Below are positions 8,787 to 16,332 of a stretch of 64,000 bases of DNA, piece after piece (position 1 is the first letter of the stretch; every line of letters starts with the position of its first letter). Below the pieces are notes generated by a model that ran no database searches, was not told the origin of the DNA, and worked only from the letters and a program-made list of their open reading frames with translations. The translations under genes and the position numbers were made by a program. The stretch is from Streptomyces sp. NBC_00775 (GTDB lineage Bacteria; Actinomycetota; Actinomycetes; Streptomycetales; Streptomycetaceae): NCBI RefSeq assembly GCF_036347135.1, contig NZ_CP108938.1:8370001-8434000 (forward strand), in the 5' to 3' direction.

Positions 8787-9707
8787 ATGGCCGTGCTGTC
8801 GACCGAGGTGACCGAGGCGCTCCCGACCGTCCCGGCTGCCACGAAGAGCGCGGCCACGAAGAGCGCGGCCACGAAGAGCGCGGCCACGAAGAGCGCGGCC
8901 ACGAAGAGCGCGGCCACGAAGAGCGCGGCCACGGAGACTGCGCCCCTGGAGACCGCGGCCGTGGGGTTCCCACCCTCCCTCGTCCGGCGCCGCCCCCTTC
9001 GCCCCCTCCTGCCCACCGCCCTCGCCCTCCTCCTGGCAGCCCCCCTGCTCGCGGCGGCCCACCAGGCCCGCACCGCCCCCTACGGAGACCGCCTCACCGC
9101 CCACACCCTCCACGCGCGCGTGGAGCACGCGACGCGACCCTCGCTGCGTACGGCAGGGGCCACCGTCGAGGCGTACGACGCACAGACCGGGCGCCCCCGG
9201 TGGACGTACACGCGGGAGGGCCGGCGCCCGCTCGGCGTGCTCCCCGCGCGCGGGGACGCGATCGCGCTCTGGGACGACGGACTGGTCACCGCCACCGTGC
9301 GCGGCGACGGCAGCGCGGTGCGCTGGCACCGGGCCCTTCCCGGGGCCGCACCCTGGCTCGCCGCCCACGGGGGAGCGGGCGTGCTGCGGGCCCTCGGCCC
9401 CCGCATGCTCGCCGTCGTCACCCCGCAGCGCGTCGCCGCGTACCGCATCGCCGACGGCGACCTGCGCTGGCTGCTGCCCGCCCGCCCCGGCTGCGCCTTC
9501 GTGCCCGCGCGCGCGATGCGTGCCCGCGCGGCGCTGCTGATCGCGCAGCCCTGCGCCGCCACCGACAGCTGGACCGGCGAGATCATCGCCGTGGACGACC
9601 TGGGCAGGATCACCCCGGAGCGCGCGCCGCTGGACAATGAGCGACGGGGCGAGCGTCACAGTCTCGAACGCGCGCACACCGGAAAAGTGGTTGCACGGCC
9701 CCGTTAG
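8787..9707 (+). CDS. Membrane-anchored PQQ-like beta-propeller protein with expanded AATKS repeat
   Basis: A 306-residue protein starting at an ATG with an excellent AAGGGGGGCGAG ribosome site. The cytoplasmic N-terminus holds six exact AATKS repeats plus a degenerate seventh, encoded by 15-bp tandem units. A single hydrophobic helix ([17 protein letters not shown]) follows. The external part has PQQ/WD-like blades such as [19 protein letters not shown] and [19 protein letters not shown]. The last ~20 residues are polar and end just before the -10 element of the next transcription unit. It resembles outer-wall propeller scaffolds lacking enzyme residues; function unknown. Confidence 0.82.
   Translation: MAVLSTEVTEALPTVPAATKSAATKSAATKSAATKSAATKSAATKSAATETAPLETAAVGFPPSLVRRRPLRPLLPTALALLLAAPLLAAAHQARTAPYGDRLTAHTLHARVEHATRPSLRTAGATVEAYDAQTGRPRWTYTREGRRPLGVLPARGDAIALWDDGLVTATVRGDGSAVRWHRALPGAAPWLAAHGGAGVLRALGPRMLAVVTPQRVAAYRIADGDLRWLLPARPGCAFVPARAMRARAALLIAQPCAATDSWTGEIIAVDDLGRITPERAPLDNERRGERHSLERAHTGKVVARPR
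8838..8942 (+). repeat. 15-bp tandem repeat (six perfect copies plus one degenerate)
   Basis: The unit GCCACGAAGAGCGCG is repeated exactly from 8838 to 8927, followed by a diverged copy at 8928-8942. The period is a multiple of three, so copy-number change keeps the frame. Perfect identity of all six copies implies recent expansion by slippage or unequal recombination. Confidence 0.97.
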
Positions 9708-9740
9708 ACTTGGCCCATGGCCATTCTCCTCGCGCATTAG
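9705..9740 (+). promoter_or_regulatory. Leaderless-type promoter and seven-codon leader ORF before ABC-F gene
   Basis: A TAGACT -10 hexamer (9705-9710) is followed after six bases by ATG at 9717, the spacing expected for a leaderless transcript. The ATG opens a short frame, MAILLAH, ending with TAG at 9738-9740. The ABC-F gene begins 58 bp later with its own GGAG site. In between, GACGG/CCGTC and GGCGGG/CCCGCC can form alternative, mutually exclusive stems. Translational attenuation is a plausible inference; no -35 box is convincing. Confidence 0.5.
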
Positions 9741-9798
9741 ACGGCGGGAACGTCCTCAGCCGTCCACCCCGCCACCCACCCCGCCCTGGAGTCTGTCC

Positions 9799-11397
9799 GT
9801 GATCTCCGCCTCCGGTATCGAGCTGCGCGCCGGCGCCCGTCTCCTCATCGAGTCCGCCACCTTCCGTATCGCCAAGGGCGACCGCATCGGTCTGGTCGGC
9901 CGCAATGGCGCGGGCAAGACGACGCTCACCAAGGTCCTCGCAGGTGAGGGCGTCCCTGCCGCCGGCAATGTCGCCCGCTCCGGCGAGGTCGGCTACCTGC
10001 CGCAGGACCCGCGCACCGGCGACCTCGACATACTCGCCGGTGACCGCATCCTTTCCGCGCGCGGCCTGGACACCCTGATCCGCAAGATGCGCGAGAACGA
10101 GCAGCGCATCGCCAACGGCTCGGGCGCCACCCGCGAGAAGGCCATGCGGCAGTACGAGCGCCAGGAGACCGAGTTCCTCACCAAGGGCGGATACTCCGCC
10201 GAGGCCGAGGCCGCCACCATCGCCGCCGCGCTCAACCTGCCGGACCGCGTGCTCGGCCAGCCCCTGCACACGCTCTCCGGTGGTCAGCGCCGCCGTATCG
10301 AGCTGGCCCGCATCCTGTTCTCGGATGCGGACACCCTGCTGCTCGACGAGCCGACGAACCACCTCGACGCCGACTCGATCGTGTGGCTGCGCGACTATCT
10401 GAAGACGTACCGCGGCGGCTTCATCGTGATCTCCCACGACGTCGACCTCGTGGAGACGGTCGTCAACAAGGTCTTCTATCTGGACGCCAACCGCGCCCAG
10501 ATCGACGTCTACAACATGGGCTGGAAGCTCTACCAGCAGCAGCGCGAGGCCGACGAGAAGCGCCGCAAGCGCGAGCGGCAGAACGCCGAGAAGAAGGCCG
10601 CCGCGCTGCACTCGCAGGCCGACAAGATGCGCGCCAAGGCCACCAAGACGGTCGCCGCGCAGAACATGGCCAAGCGAGCCGACCGGCTGCTCGCCGGACT
10701 CGACGCGGTACGGGCCTCGGACAAGGTCGCCAAGCTGCGTTTCCCGGAGCCCGCGCCGTGCGGCAAGACCCCGCTCATGGCCGAGGGCCTGTCGAAGTCG
10801 TACGGCTCCCTGGAGATCTTCACCGACGTCGACCTGGCCATCGACAAGGGCTCACGCGTCGTGATCCTGGGCCTGAACGGTGCCGGTAAGACGACCCTCC
10901 TCAGGCTCCTCGGCGGCGTCGAGACGCCCGACACCGGCGAGGTCGTCGAGGGCCACGGCCTCAAGCTCGGCTACTACGCGCAGGAGCACGAGACCCTCGA
11001 CCCCGAGCGCACGGTTCTGGAGAACATGCGCTCCGCCGCCCCCGACCTGGACCTGGTCGAGGTCCGCAAGACGCTCGGCTCGTTCCTGTTCTCCGGCGAC
11101 GACGTCGACAAGCCGGCCGGGGTCCTCTCCGGCGGTGAGAAGACCCGTCTCGCGCTCGCGACCCTCGTGGTCTCCTCCGCGAACGTCCTCCTCCTCGACG
11201 AGCCGACGAACAACCTCGACCCGGCCTCCCGCGAGGAGATCCTCGGCGCGCTGCACACCTACAAGGGCGCCGTCGTCCTCGTCACCCACGACGAGGGCGC
11301 CGTCGAGGCGCTCGAACCCGAGCGGATCATTCTCCTGCCGGACGGCGTCGAGGACCTGTGGGGCGCCGACTACGCGGATCTGGTCGCGCTGGCATAA
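9799..11397 (+). CDS. ABC-F family ribosome-associated ATPase
   Basis: A 532-residue soluble protein with two ABC domains and no membrane segment, the ABC-F layout. The first domain has Walker A GRNGAGKTT, signature LSGGQRRR and Walker B TLLLDEPTNHLD; the second has GLNGAGKTT, LSGGEKTRLALATL and VLLLDEPTNNLD. Between them (about residues 245-315) is the basic, helical P-site tRNA interaction motif (EADEKRRKRERQNAEKKAAALHSQADK region). ABC-F proteins act in the ribosomal E site to relieve stalling or antibiotic inhibition. The GTG at 9799 follows CTGGAG with a 7-nt gap. An upstream heptapeptide frame may regulate it. Whether it is a housekeeping or resistance factor cannot be read here. Confidence 0.94.
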   Translation: MISASGIELRAGARLLIESATFRIAKGDRIGLVGRNGAGKTTLTKVLAGEGVPAAGNVARSGEVGYLPQDPRTGDLDILAGDRILSARGLDTLIRKMRENEQRIANGSGATREKAMRQYERQETEFLTKGGYSAEAEAATIAAALNLPDRVLGQPLHTLSGGQRRRIELARILFSDADTLLLDEPTNHLDADSIVWLRDYLKTYRGGFIVISHDVDLVETVVNKVFYLDANRAQIDVYNMGWKLYQQQREADEKRRKRERQNAEKKAAALHSQADKMRAKATKTVAAQNMAKRADRLLAGLDAVRASDKVAKLRFPEPAPCGKTPLMAEGLSKSYGSLEIFTDVDLAIDKGSRVVILGLNGAGKTTLLRLLGGVETPDTGEVVEGHGLKLGYYAQEHETLDPERTVLENMRSAAPDLDLVEVRKTLGSFLFSGDDVDKPAGVLSGGEKTRLALATLVVSSANVLLLDEPTNNLDPASREEILGALHTYKGAVVLVTHDEGAVEALEPERIILLPDGVEDLWGADYADLVALA

Positions 11398-11431
11398 ATC
11401 CCCACCTGCCCCCGCGCTGTCAGCGGGGCGT

Positions 11432-11499
11432 GATCGAATGACTGATCCACTGCGTATGGATCATTCGGCCGATCCGTGATCCATCATCTGTGTGAGATC
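11432..11499 (+). promoter_or_regulatory. Cluster of six GATC sites upstream of gbn
   Basis: GATC occurs at 11432, 11444, 11459, 11471, 11478 and 11496, six sites in 68 bp, with one more at 11726 and one in the terminator loop after gbn (12039). The downstream gene encodes the GATC-binding nucleoid protein Gbn, so autoregulatory binding is a natural inference. Spacings of 12, 15, 12, 7 and 18 bp do not form a regular helix-turn series. Confidence 0.6.
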
Positions 11500-11533
11500 T
11501 CCTCGTACCGAGGTGTGTCCTACATCGATTTCG

Positions 11534-11570
11534 CGGCCGAGCCCTTTATTCCCAAGGGCTCGGCCGTTTT
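11534..11570 (+). terminator. Strong intrinsic terminator between the ABC-F gene and gbn
   Basis: CGGCCGAGCCC (11534-11544) pairs perfectly with GGGCTCGGCCG (11556-11566) and is followed by TTTTG. It lies 137 bp after the ABC-F stop, beyond the GATC cluster, so it may end either the ABC-F transcript or a short RNA started within the cluster. The remaining gap to 11767 holds only the gbn start region. Confidence 0.85.
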
Positions 11571-11767
11571 GCGTCGCTGACCAGGTACTTCGTGGAAGAA
11601 CCCGTTCGGCCGTACGGACGCGGGCAGCCGGAACCTCGGATTCCACTCGTGGGGACGGGCTCCTGTCGTCAAAACCTTGTCTTACGGACCTTGCCGAATG
11701 GGTGGCCATGAGGCCCAGGAGGGGTGATCATGAGAGTCCAGAGCGCACTTCCCATGAGGAGGCACGG

Positions 11768-11989
11768 GTGGCCGAGACTCTGAAGAAGGGCAGCCGGGTA
11801 ACCGGCGCCGCGCGCGACAAGCTCGCGGCAGACCTGAAGAAGAAGTACGACTCCGGTGCGAGCATCCGAGCGCTGGCCGAAGAGACCGGCCGCTCGTATG
11901 GCTTCGTGCACCGGATGCTCAGCGAGTCGGGCGTCACGCTCCGAGGGCGTGGCGGTGCGACGCGGGGCAAGAAGGCCGCCTCGGCCTGA
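11768..11989 (+). CDS. gbn: Gbn, GATC-binding nucleoid-associated protein
   Basis: A 73-residue basic protein with a central helix-turn-helix (YDSGASIRALAEETGRSYGFVHRMLSE, about residues 27-53) and a basic GRGGATRGKK tail. Length and sequence match my recollection of Gbn (SCO1839), a small Streptomyces nucleoid-associated protein that binds GATC and influences timing of development and antibiotic production. The GTG at 11768 is chosen because GAGGAGG ends five bases before it and gives exactly 73 residues. The gene stands alone between strong hairpins. The dense GATC cluster upstream suggests autoregulation. Confidence 0.9.
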   Translation: MAETLKKGSRVTGAARDKLAADLKKKYDSGASIRALAEETGRSYGFVHRMLSESGVTLRGRGGATRGKKAASA

Positions 11990-12020
11990 GGCCGGGCGTC
12001 CCCATCGGCTTCGGTGGTGG

Positions 12021-12052
12021 CCACCCGGTCGGTCGCGTGATCGACCGGGTGG
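12021..12052 (+). terminator. Hairpin terminator after gbn
   Basis: CCACCCGGTCG (12021-12031) pairs perfectly with CGACCGGGTGG (12042-12052) across a 10-nt loop, which itself ends in a GATC. A short TTAC follows. It lies 32 bp after the gbn stop codon. Confidence 0.75.
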
Positions 12053-12135
12053 TTACTGTGCAGTCACTTAGGTGTGTCCCTCATGTTCCGCATGGGGTAC
12101 GCATCTGATCCGACCGCACCCATCGGAGGCGCCCC

Positions 12136-12927
12136 ATGGCTTCGCTCGACCCGGTATTCGACAAGGACGGCGTACGGCTCACCGTCGACGACGCGATCGC
12201 CACGGTGACGCTGACCAACCCGGCCAAGCGCAACGCCCAAAGTCCTGCTCTGTGGCGGGCGTTGACGCAGGCCGGACGGTCACTGCCGGGCTCCGTCCGG
12301 GTGGTCGTCCTGCGCGCCGAAGGCAAGTCCTTCTCCGCGGGGCTCGACCGGCAGGCGTTCACGCCCGAGGGCTTCGACGGGGAACCGTCGTTCATCGACC
12401 TCGCGCGCGGCTCCGATGCCGACCTCGACGCGACCATCGCCGAGTACCAGGAGGCGTTCACCTGGTGGCGGCGCAGCGACATCGTGTCCATCGCCGCCGT
12501 TCAGGGGCATGCCATCGGCGCGGGGTTCCAGCTCGCGCTCGCCTGTGACCTGCGCGTCGTCGCGGACGACGTGCAGTTCGCCATGCGCGAGACCAGTCTG
12601 GGGCTCGTGCCCGACCTCACGGGGACGCATCCGCTGGTGAGCCTCGTGGGCTACGCCCGTGCGCTGGAGATCTGCGCGACAGGGCGGTTTGTGCTGGCCG
12701 AGGAGGCCGAGCGGACCGGGCTCGCCAATCTTGCCGTGCCTGTCGACCAGGTCGACGGTGCGGTGCGGGATCTTGCCGCCGCGCTGCTTTCCGCGCCGCG
12801 GGATGCCGTGATCGAGACCAAGGCGTTGTTGCGGGGGGCGCAGGACCGTACGTATGAGGAGCAGCGGGGTGCTGAGCGTGCGGCTCAGGCTCGGCGGCTG
12901 CGGGATCTTGCCGGGGTGGGTGACTGA
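12136..12927 (+). CDS. Enoyl-CoA hydratase/isomerase family protein
   Basis: A 263-residue crotonase-fold protein. Typical landmarks are VTLTNPAKRNAQSP at the start, VLRAEGKSFSAGLD (first oxyanion-hole strand), and VQGHAIGAGFQLALACDLRV (second oxyanion hole and substrate pocket), with MRETSLGLVPDLTGTHPL after it. The family hydrates or isomerises acyl-CoA esters in beta-oxidation and related pathways. The two canonical hydratase glutamates are not both obvious, so isomerase, hydrolase or another crotonase reaction remains possible. The ATG follows CGGAGGCGCCCC. No other fatty-acid gene is adjacent. Confidence 0.9.
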   Translation: MASLDPVFDKDGVRLTVDDAIATVTLTNPAKRNAQSPALWRALTQAGRSLPGSVRVVVLRAEGKSFSAGLDRQAFTPEGFDGEPSFIDLARGSDADLDATIAEYQEAFTWWRRSDIVSIAAVQGHAIGAGFQLALACDLRVVADDVQFAMRETSLGLVPDLTGTHPLVSLVGYARALEICATGRFVLAEEAERTGLANLAVPVDQVDGAVRDLAAALLSAPRDAVIETKALLRGAQDRTYEEQRGAERAAQARRLRDLAGVGD

Positions 12928-12987
12928 CGCCCCTTGGGGTGGGTGGCTTGGGTTGTTTCCGGGGCTGCGGGCTGGTTGTGGCTGGTC

Positions 12988-13018
12988 GCGCAGTTCCCCG
13001 CGCCCCTGAAAGGGGCGC
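12988..13018 (-). terminator. Dispersed Streptomyces intergenic element with hairpin, copy 1
   Basis: The word GCGCAGTTCCCCGCGCCCCT (12988-13007) is a frequent intergenic sequence in Streptomyces as I recall, and a second copy occurs at 52639-52658. Here its end forms a perfect 8-bp hairpin, GCGCCCCT (13000-13007) with AGGGGCGC (13011-13018), immediately between two convergent genes. It probably acts as a bidirectional terminator. Confidence 0.7.
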
Positions 13019-13019
13019 T

Positions 13020-13751
13020 CTAGTGGACGGCGGTTACCAGTACTGCCACTGAGGGCTTGTCCTTCAGGGCCTCCGTGATCGCTTCCCTGACGGACCTCGC
13101 CACGTCCACCGCCCGTTCCTCCGCCGCGACCGCCAGTTCGATACGGACGTGGCGGCGCGGCAATGCGGGCTCCCCGCCCGGCGTGTCGGTGATGTGTACG
13201 GGGCGGCCCAGGATGTCCGTCAGGTGGGTCACGCCCGGGACGGACAGGGCTGCCGTGGCCGCACGTGCCTCGTCCGGGTCCGTCGGCTCGGCGGCAGGGC
13301 GTGCCTCGGTGGGGCGTACCGCGGCGGCGGCCTCTTCCTCCTCCAGCAAGCCCGTCACCCGTAGGTCCACCTCCGTGACCTTGAGGCCGAGGCGTTCCGT
13401 TGCCGCTGTGGCCAGGGCCAGGCGGAGGCGGGCCGCCGTGGTGGGGAGCGGGTCGATGCCCGGGGCCGTGGGGTCCGCCGAGGCCGTGAACTCCGCGCTG
13501 ATGCGCAGGGGGCCGGGCGGCAGCGCGCTCGGCGGGGGCGGCACGGCGGGGTCGTACGCCTGGTCGGGATCGGCGAGAGCGATACGGAGCGCGCCGAGGC
13601 GTACCCCGCGCACGGGATCCGCCGCGCGCCGCAGTACCGGGTCGGCCGCTTCCTCCGTGATCCACGCGCCGTCGCGCGGAAGGCCGAGCGGCAGCAGTCT
13701 GCCGAACCCGAGCTGGTGCCGTACAACCTGCGTCCACCGGTCCGCCGTCAT
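13020..13751 (-). CDS. Asp23-like protein divergent from the Asp23/AmaP operon
   Basis: A 243-residue soluble protein of unknown function. The N-terminal half is Pro/Ala-rich with no recognisable fold. The C-terminal ~60 residues (HVRIELAVAAEERAVDVARSVREAITEAL, then VAVLVTAVH) resemble the strand-helix pattern of the Asp23/Gls24 domain found in the neighbouring operon. Streptomyces homologues are, from memory, labelled nucleopolyhedrovirus P10 family, a name without functional meaning. The ATG at 13751 lies 87 bp from the divergent Asp23 gene, so the two probably share a promoter region. A link to envelope stress is inferred from position and the C-terminal similarity. Confidence 0.75.
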   Translation of the reverse strand: MTADRWTQVVRHQLGFGRLLPLGLPRDGAWITEEAADPVLRRAADPVRGVRLGALRIALADPDQAYDPAVPPPPSALPPGPLRISAEFTASADPTAPGIDPLPTTAARLRLALATAATERLGLKVTEVDLRVTGLLEEEEAAAAVRPTEARPAAEPTDPDEARAATAALSVPGVTHLTDILGRPVHITDTPGGEPALPRRHVRIELAVAAEERAVDVARSVREAITEALKDKPSVAVLVTAVH

Positions 13752-13838
13752 TGCTCCAGCCTGCCGCATCCCCGGCGCGCGACCGCGCAACCCCACTTAC
13801 TGTGGGCAAAGGAGGACGACCGGAAGGGACGTACGGCG

Positions 13839-14321
13839 ATGACCGACATGACGGAGCGGAACCGGACGGAGAACTCCGACGGCGAGAAGGAGCCGCAGCA
13901 GACCCGTAAGCCCACCAGGCGCGGCGGCGGAGATCCGGCTACCCGGGGACGGACCACGATCGCCGACGGCGTCGTGGAGAAGATCGCCGGGCTCGCCGCC
14001 CGCGATGTGCTCGGCGTGCATGCCATGGGCAGCGGACTGAGCCGGACCTTCGGAGCGGTGCGCGATCGTGTGCCCGGGGGTTCGAAGTCCGTCTCGCGGG
14101 GTGTGAAGGCCGAGGTCGGCGAGTTGCAGACCGCGCTCGACCTGGAAATCGTCGTCGACTACGGCGTGTCGATCGCCGACGTGGCCCACGCCGTGCGCGA
14201 GAACGTCATCGCGGCCGTCGAGCGGATGACCGGCCTTGAGGTCGTGGAGGTCAATATCGCGGTGAGTGATGTGAAACTTCCCGACGAAGAAGACGAAGAG
14301 CCGGAGTCGCGGCTCCAGTGA
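13839..14321 (+). CDS. Asp23/Gls24 family envelope stress protein
   Basis: A 160-residue protein. A polar, charged N-terminus (about 40 residues) precedes the Asp23 domain: TTIADGVVEKIAGLAARDVLGVHAMG, then LDLEIVVDYGVSIADVAHAVRENVIAAVERMTGLEVVEVNIAV, which is the family hallmark. An acidic tail (PDEEDEEPESR) closes it. In staphylococci Asp23 is membrane-tethered by AmaP and accumulates under alkaline and cell-wall stress. Here it heads a run of five genes with DUF2273-like, Asp23, DUF6286 and AmaP products. The ATG at 13839 follows GGAAGGGA. Confidence 0.93.
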   Translation: MTDMTERNRTENSDGEKEPQQTRKPTRRGGGDPATRGRTTIADGVVEKIAGLAARDVLGVHAMGSGLSRTFGAVRDRVPGGSKSVSRGVKAEVGELQTALDLEIVVDYGVSIADVAHAVRENVIAAVERMTGLEVVEVNIAVSDVKLPDEEDEEPESRLQ

Positions 14322-14405
14322 CCACCGGTCACCGAACCGCCGGCGACCGCCCGGCCACCGCACAGCTAGTGATCACTCGGCCATCGAACTGCTGAGGAGC
14401 GCACC

Positions 14406-14591
14406 ATGAGCTTGGCCGTGATCGGCATGATCGCCGGAATGGCGCTGGGCTTCGCCGGGTACTTCGGAGGGTTTGGGGCCTTCCTGCTGGTGGCGGCCCT
14501 GGGCGCCATCGGATTCGTCGTCGGGCGGTTCCTCGAAGGGGATCTGGATCTCGGTGACTTCTTCCGTCCCCGTGACGACCGGCGGCGGTGA
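14406..14591 (+). CDS. Small DUF2273-like integral membrane protein of the Asp23 operon
   Basis: A 61-residue protein that is mostly one long or two short hydrophobic segments (VIGMIAGMALGFAGYFGGFGAFLLVAALGAIGFVVGRF) ending in the charged tail FFRPRDDRRR. Glycine-zipper spacing and size match the small DUF2273 proteins found in Asp23 operons of Firmicutes. It starts at an ATG with GAGGAGCGCACC upstream. It probably helps anchor or multimerise Asp23 proteins at the membrane; that role is inferred from context. Confidence 0.85.
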   Translation: MSLAVIGMIAGMALGFAGYFGGFGAFLLVAALGAIGFVVGRFLEGDLDLGDFFRPRDDRRR

Positions 14592-14594
14592 CGC

Positions 14595-15026
14595 GTGCCA
14601 GGTCACATCGACCGGCTCGGCGAGACGCGGCGGCCCGTGACGACCGTCGCGCCGGCCGAGCGGGGCGCGACCCGGATCGCCGACCGGGTCGTCGCGAAGA
14701 TCGCCGGTCAGGCGGCGCGCGAGGCGCTGGGATCGCTGCCCGCGGACGCCGCGCCCCCGCACGCGAGCGTCGTCGTGCGTCCCGGGGCTGTCGGCTCCGC
14801 CAGGGCGGGGGAGACCCCGGCCGAGAGAACCGAGAGCGCCCATGTCCGCGTCAGCGTCGAACTCGACTACCCCTCCGACATCGGTGGCCAGTGCAACGCG
14901 GTGCGTCGCCATGTCGCTGAGCGGGTAAGGGCGTTGGCGGGGATGGAAGTGCCAGAGGTGGCCGTCCAGGTGGAGCGGCTGCACCTGGCGCAGGCGCCCG
15001 GCGCGGCACAGGGGAGGACGCAATGA
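14595..15026 (+). CDS. Second Asp23/Gls24 family protein
   Basis: A 143-residue paralogue of the first Asp23 protein. It keeps the helix GATRIADRVVAKIAGQAAREALG and the core AHVRVSVELDYPSDIGGQCNAVRRHVAERVRALAGMEVPEVAVQVERL, but has a different linker and no acidic tail. The GTG start lies three bases after the stop of the small membrane protein, and its stop overlaps the next start (ATGA), so translational coupling is likely. Two non-identical Asp23 subunits may form mixed assemblies at the membrane. Confidence 0.9.
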   Translation: MPGHIDRLGETRRPVTTVAPAERGATRIADRVVAKIAGQAAREALGSLPADAAPPHASVVVRPGAVGSARAGETPAERTESAHVRVSVELDYPSDIGGQCNAVRRHVAERVRALAGMEVPEVAVQVERLHLAQAPGAAQGRTQ

Positions 15027-15709
15027 GCGAGCCCCAGGGCTCCGAGAGCACCCGGCGCATGCCTGTCATGCCCGTCATGGAGAAGGGGTCCGAGAGCGGC
15101 GCGCTCGGGCAGTCCGCCTCGGCGTCGGACTACGAACCACTGCACAGCGTCGACGACGAGGACGGCGGCCAGGGCCGCTTCTGGTCCGTGCGCCGCGTGC
15201 CCGCGGGCATCCTCGCGGTGCTGGTCCTCGTCGTCGCGGGGGCCTTCCTGTACGACATCGCGGCCGTACGCGCCCACCGGCCCGCCATGCACTGGCGCAG
15301 GGAACTGGCCCGGCAGCTCGCCGAACAGCCCCTCGACGACACCTGGGTGCTGGTCGGCGCCGGAGTCGCGGCCGCCCTCGGGATCTGGCTGATCGTCCTC
15401 GCCGCCACGCCCGGACTGCGCGACGTCCTGCCCATGCGGCGCACCCACGCCGACGTCCGGGCCGGGCTGCACCGGGGCGCCGCCGCGATGGCGCTGCGCG
15501 ACCGGGCGATGGAGGTCGCCGGGGTCCAGTCGGTCCGGGTCCGTATGGGACGCAAGAAGGTCGACGTCCGCGCGGTCTCGCACTTCCGTGAACTCGACGA
15601 CGTACGCGCCGACTTGGACGCCACACTCGCCGACGGCATCAGGGGGCTCGGGCTCGCCCGGCCGGCCGCGCTGTCGGTGCATGTGAAGCGTCCCGGACGG
15701 AAGGGGTGA
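15023..15709 (+). CDS. DUF6286 family membrane protein of the Asp23 operon
   Basis: A 228-residue protein with a disordered N-terminus (~55 residues), two transmembrane helices (AGILAVLVLVVAGAFLYDI and VGAGVAAALGIWLIVLAA, about residues 60-130) and a cytoplasmic C-terminal domain (ADVRAGLHRGAAAMALRDRAMEVAGVQSVRVRMGRKKVDVRAV). That domain is AmaP-like in pattern: a helix followed by short strands. It overlaps the Asp23 stop and the AmaP start by four bases each. DUF6286 assignment is from recollection of the family; a structural role in the Asp23 membrane complex is inferred. Confidence 0.85.
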   Translation: MSEPQGSESTRRMPVMPVMEKGSESGALGQSASASDYEPLHSVDDEDGGQGRFWSVRRVPAGILAVLVLVVAGAFLYDIAAVRAHRPAMHWRRELARQLAEQPLDDTWVLVGAGVAAALGIWLIVLAATPGLRDVLPMRRTHADVRAGLHRGAAAMALRDRAMEVAGVQSVRVRMGRKKVDVRAVSHFRELDDVRADLDATLADGIRGLGLARPAALSVHVKRPGRKG

Positions 15710-16293
15710 GGCCGGTGCTCCGGATCGTCAACCGGGTACTGATCGGGATCATCGGTCTCGCGCTGGTCGCCCTGGGCGGTTCCGTGCTCGCCGTCGGGCT
15801 CGGCGTGAGGCCGCCCTCGTGGTGGATCCATGACGGCCGGCACGACGTGCTGCTCAGCGATGCCGAGCGGACCCGGTGGCGGGACCACGGCTGGTGGTGG
15901 CCGACCGTCATCGGCGTCCTCGCGGTGCTCGTGGTGCTCGCCCTGTGGTGGCTGGCGGCCGTGCTGCGGCGGCGCCGGCTCGCCGAGGTGCTCGTCGACA
16001 CCGGCGACGGTCAGGGCGCGCTGCTGCGCGGGCGGGCCCTGGAGGGCGTACTGGAGGCCGAGGCAGGCCAGTTGGACGGCGTCGAGCACGCGCAGGTCCT
16101 GCTGACCGGGCGGCGCGGCACCCCCGAGGCGCGGGTGCGGCTCCTGCTGGAACCGCATGTGGACCCCGGCCACGCGCTGCACCTGCTCACGGCGGAGGCG
16201 CTCGCACACGCGCGGGACTCGGCGGGGCTCGCGGCACTCCCCGCGGAGGTACGCCTCCGCGGGGTCAAGCACCGTGCCGAACGGGTCAGTTGA
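15706..16293 (+). CDS. amaP: AmaP-like alkaline shock membrane anchor
   Basis: A 195-residue protein with two transmembrane helices (IVNRVLIGIIGLALVALGGSVLAVGLG and WPTVIGVLAVLVVLALWWLAAVL) separated by a short external loop, then a cytoplasmic domain of ~110 residues (LRGRALEGVLEAEAGQLDGVEHAQVLL, HALHLLTAEALAHARDSAG). This is the AmaP plan that tethers Asp23 to the membrane. GTG at 15706 overlaps the preceding stop; GTG at 15715 is an alternative start. It ends the operon; the next gene is convergent. Confidence 0.88.
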   Translation: MRPVLRIVNRVLIGIIGLALVALGGSVLAVGLGVRPPSWWIHDGRHDVLLSDAERTRWRDHGWWWPTVIGVLAVLVVLALWWLAAVLRRRRLAEVLVDTGDGQGALLRGRALEGVLEAEAGQLDGVEHAQVLLTGRRGTPEARVRLLLEPHVDPGHALHLLTAEALAHARDSAGLAALPAEVRLRGVKHRAERVS

Positions 16294-16332
16294 GCACGAC
16301 AGGGAGTCCCGGGACCCCCGCGCGGCAAGGAC

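Noticed and set aside
9691..9696. TTGCAC as the -35 box for the TAGACT element.
   Set aside because: Spacing is only 8 bp, too short for a sigma-70 promoter.
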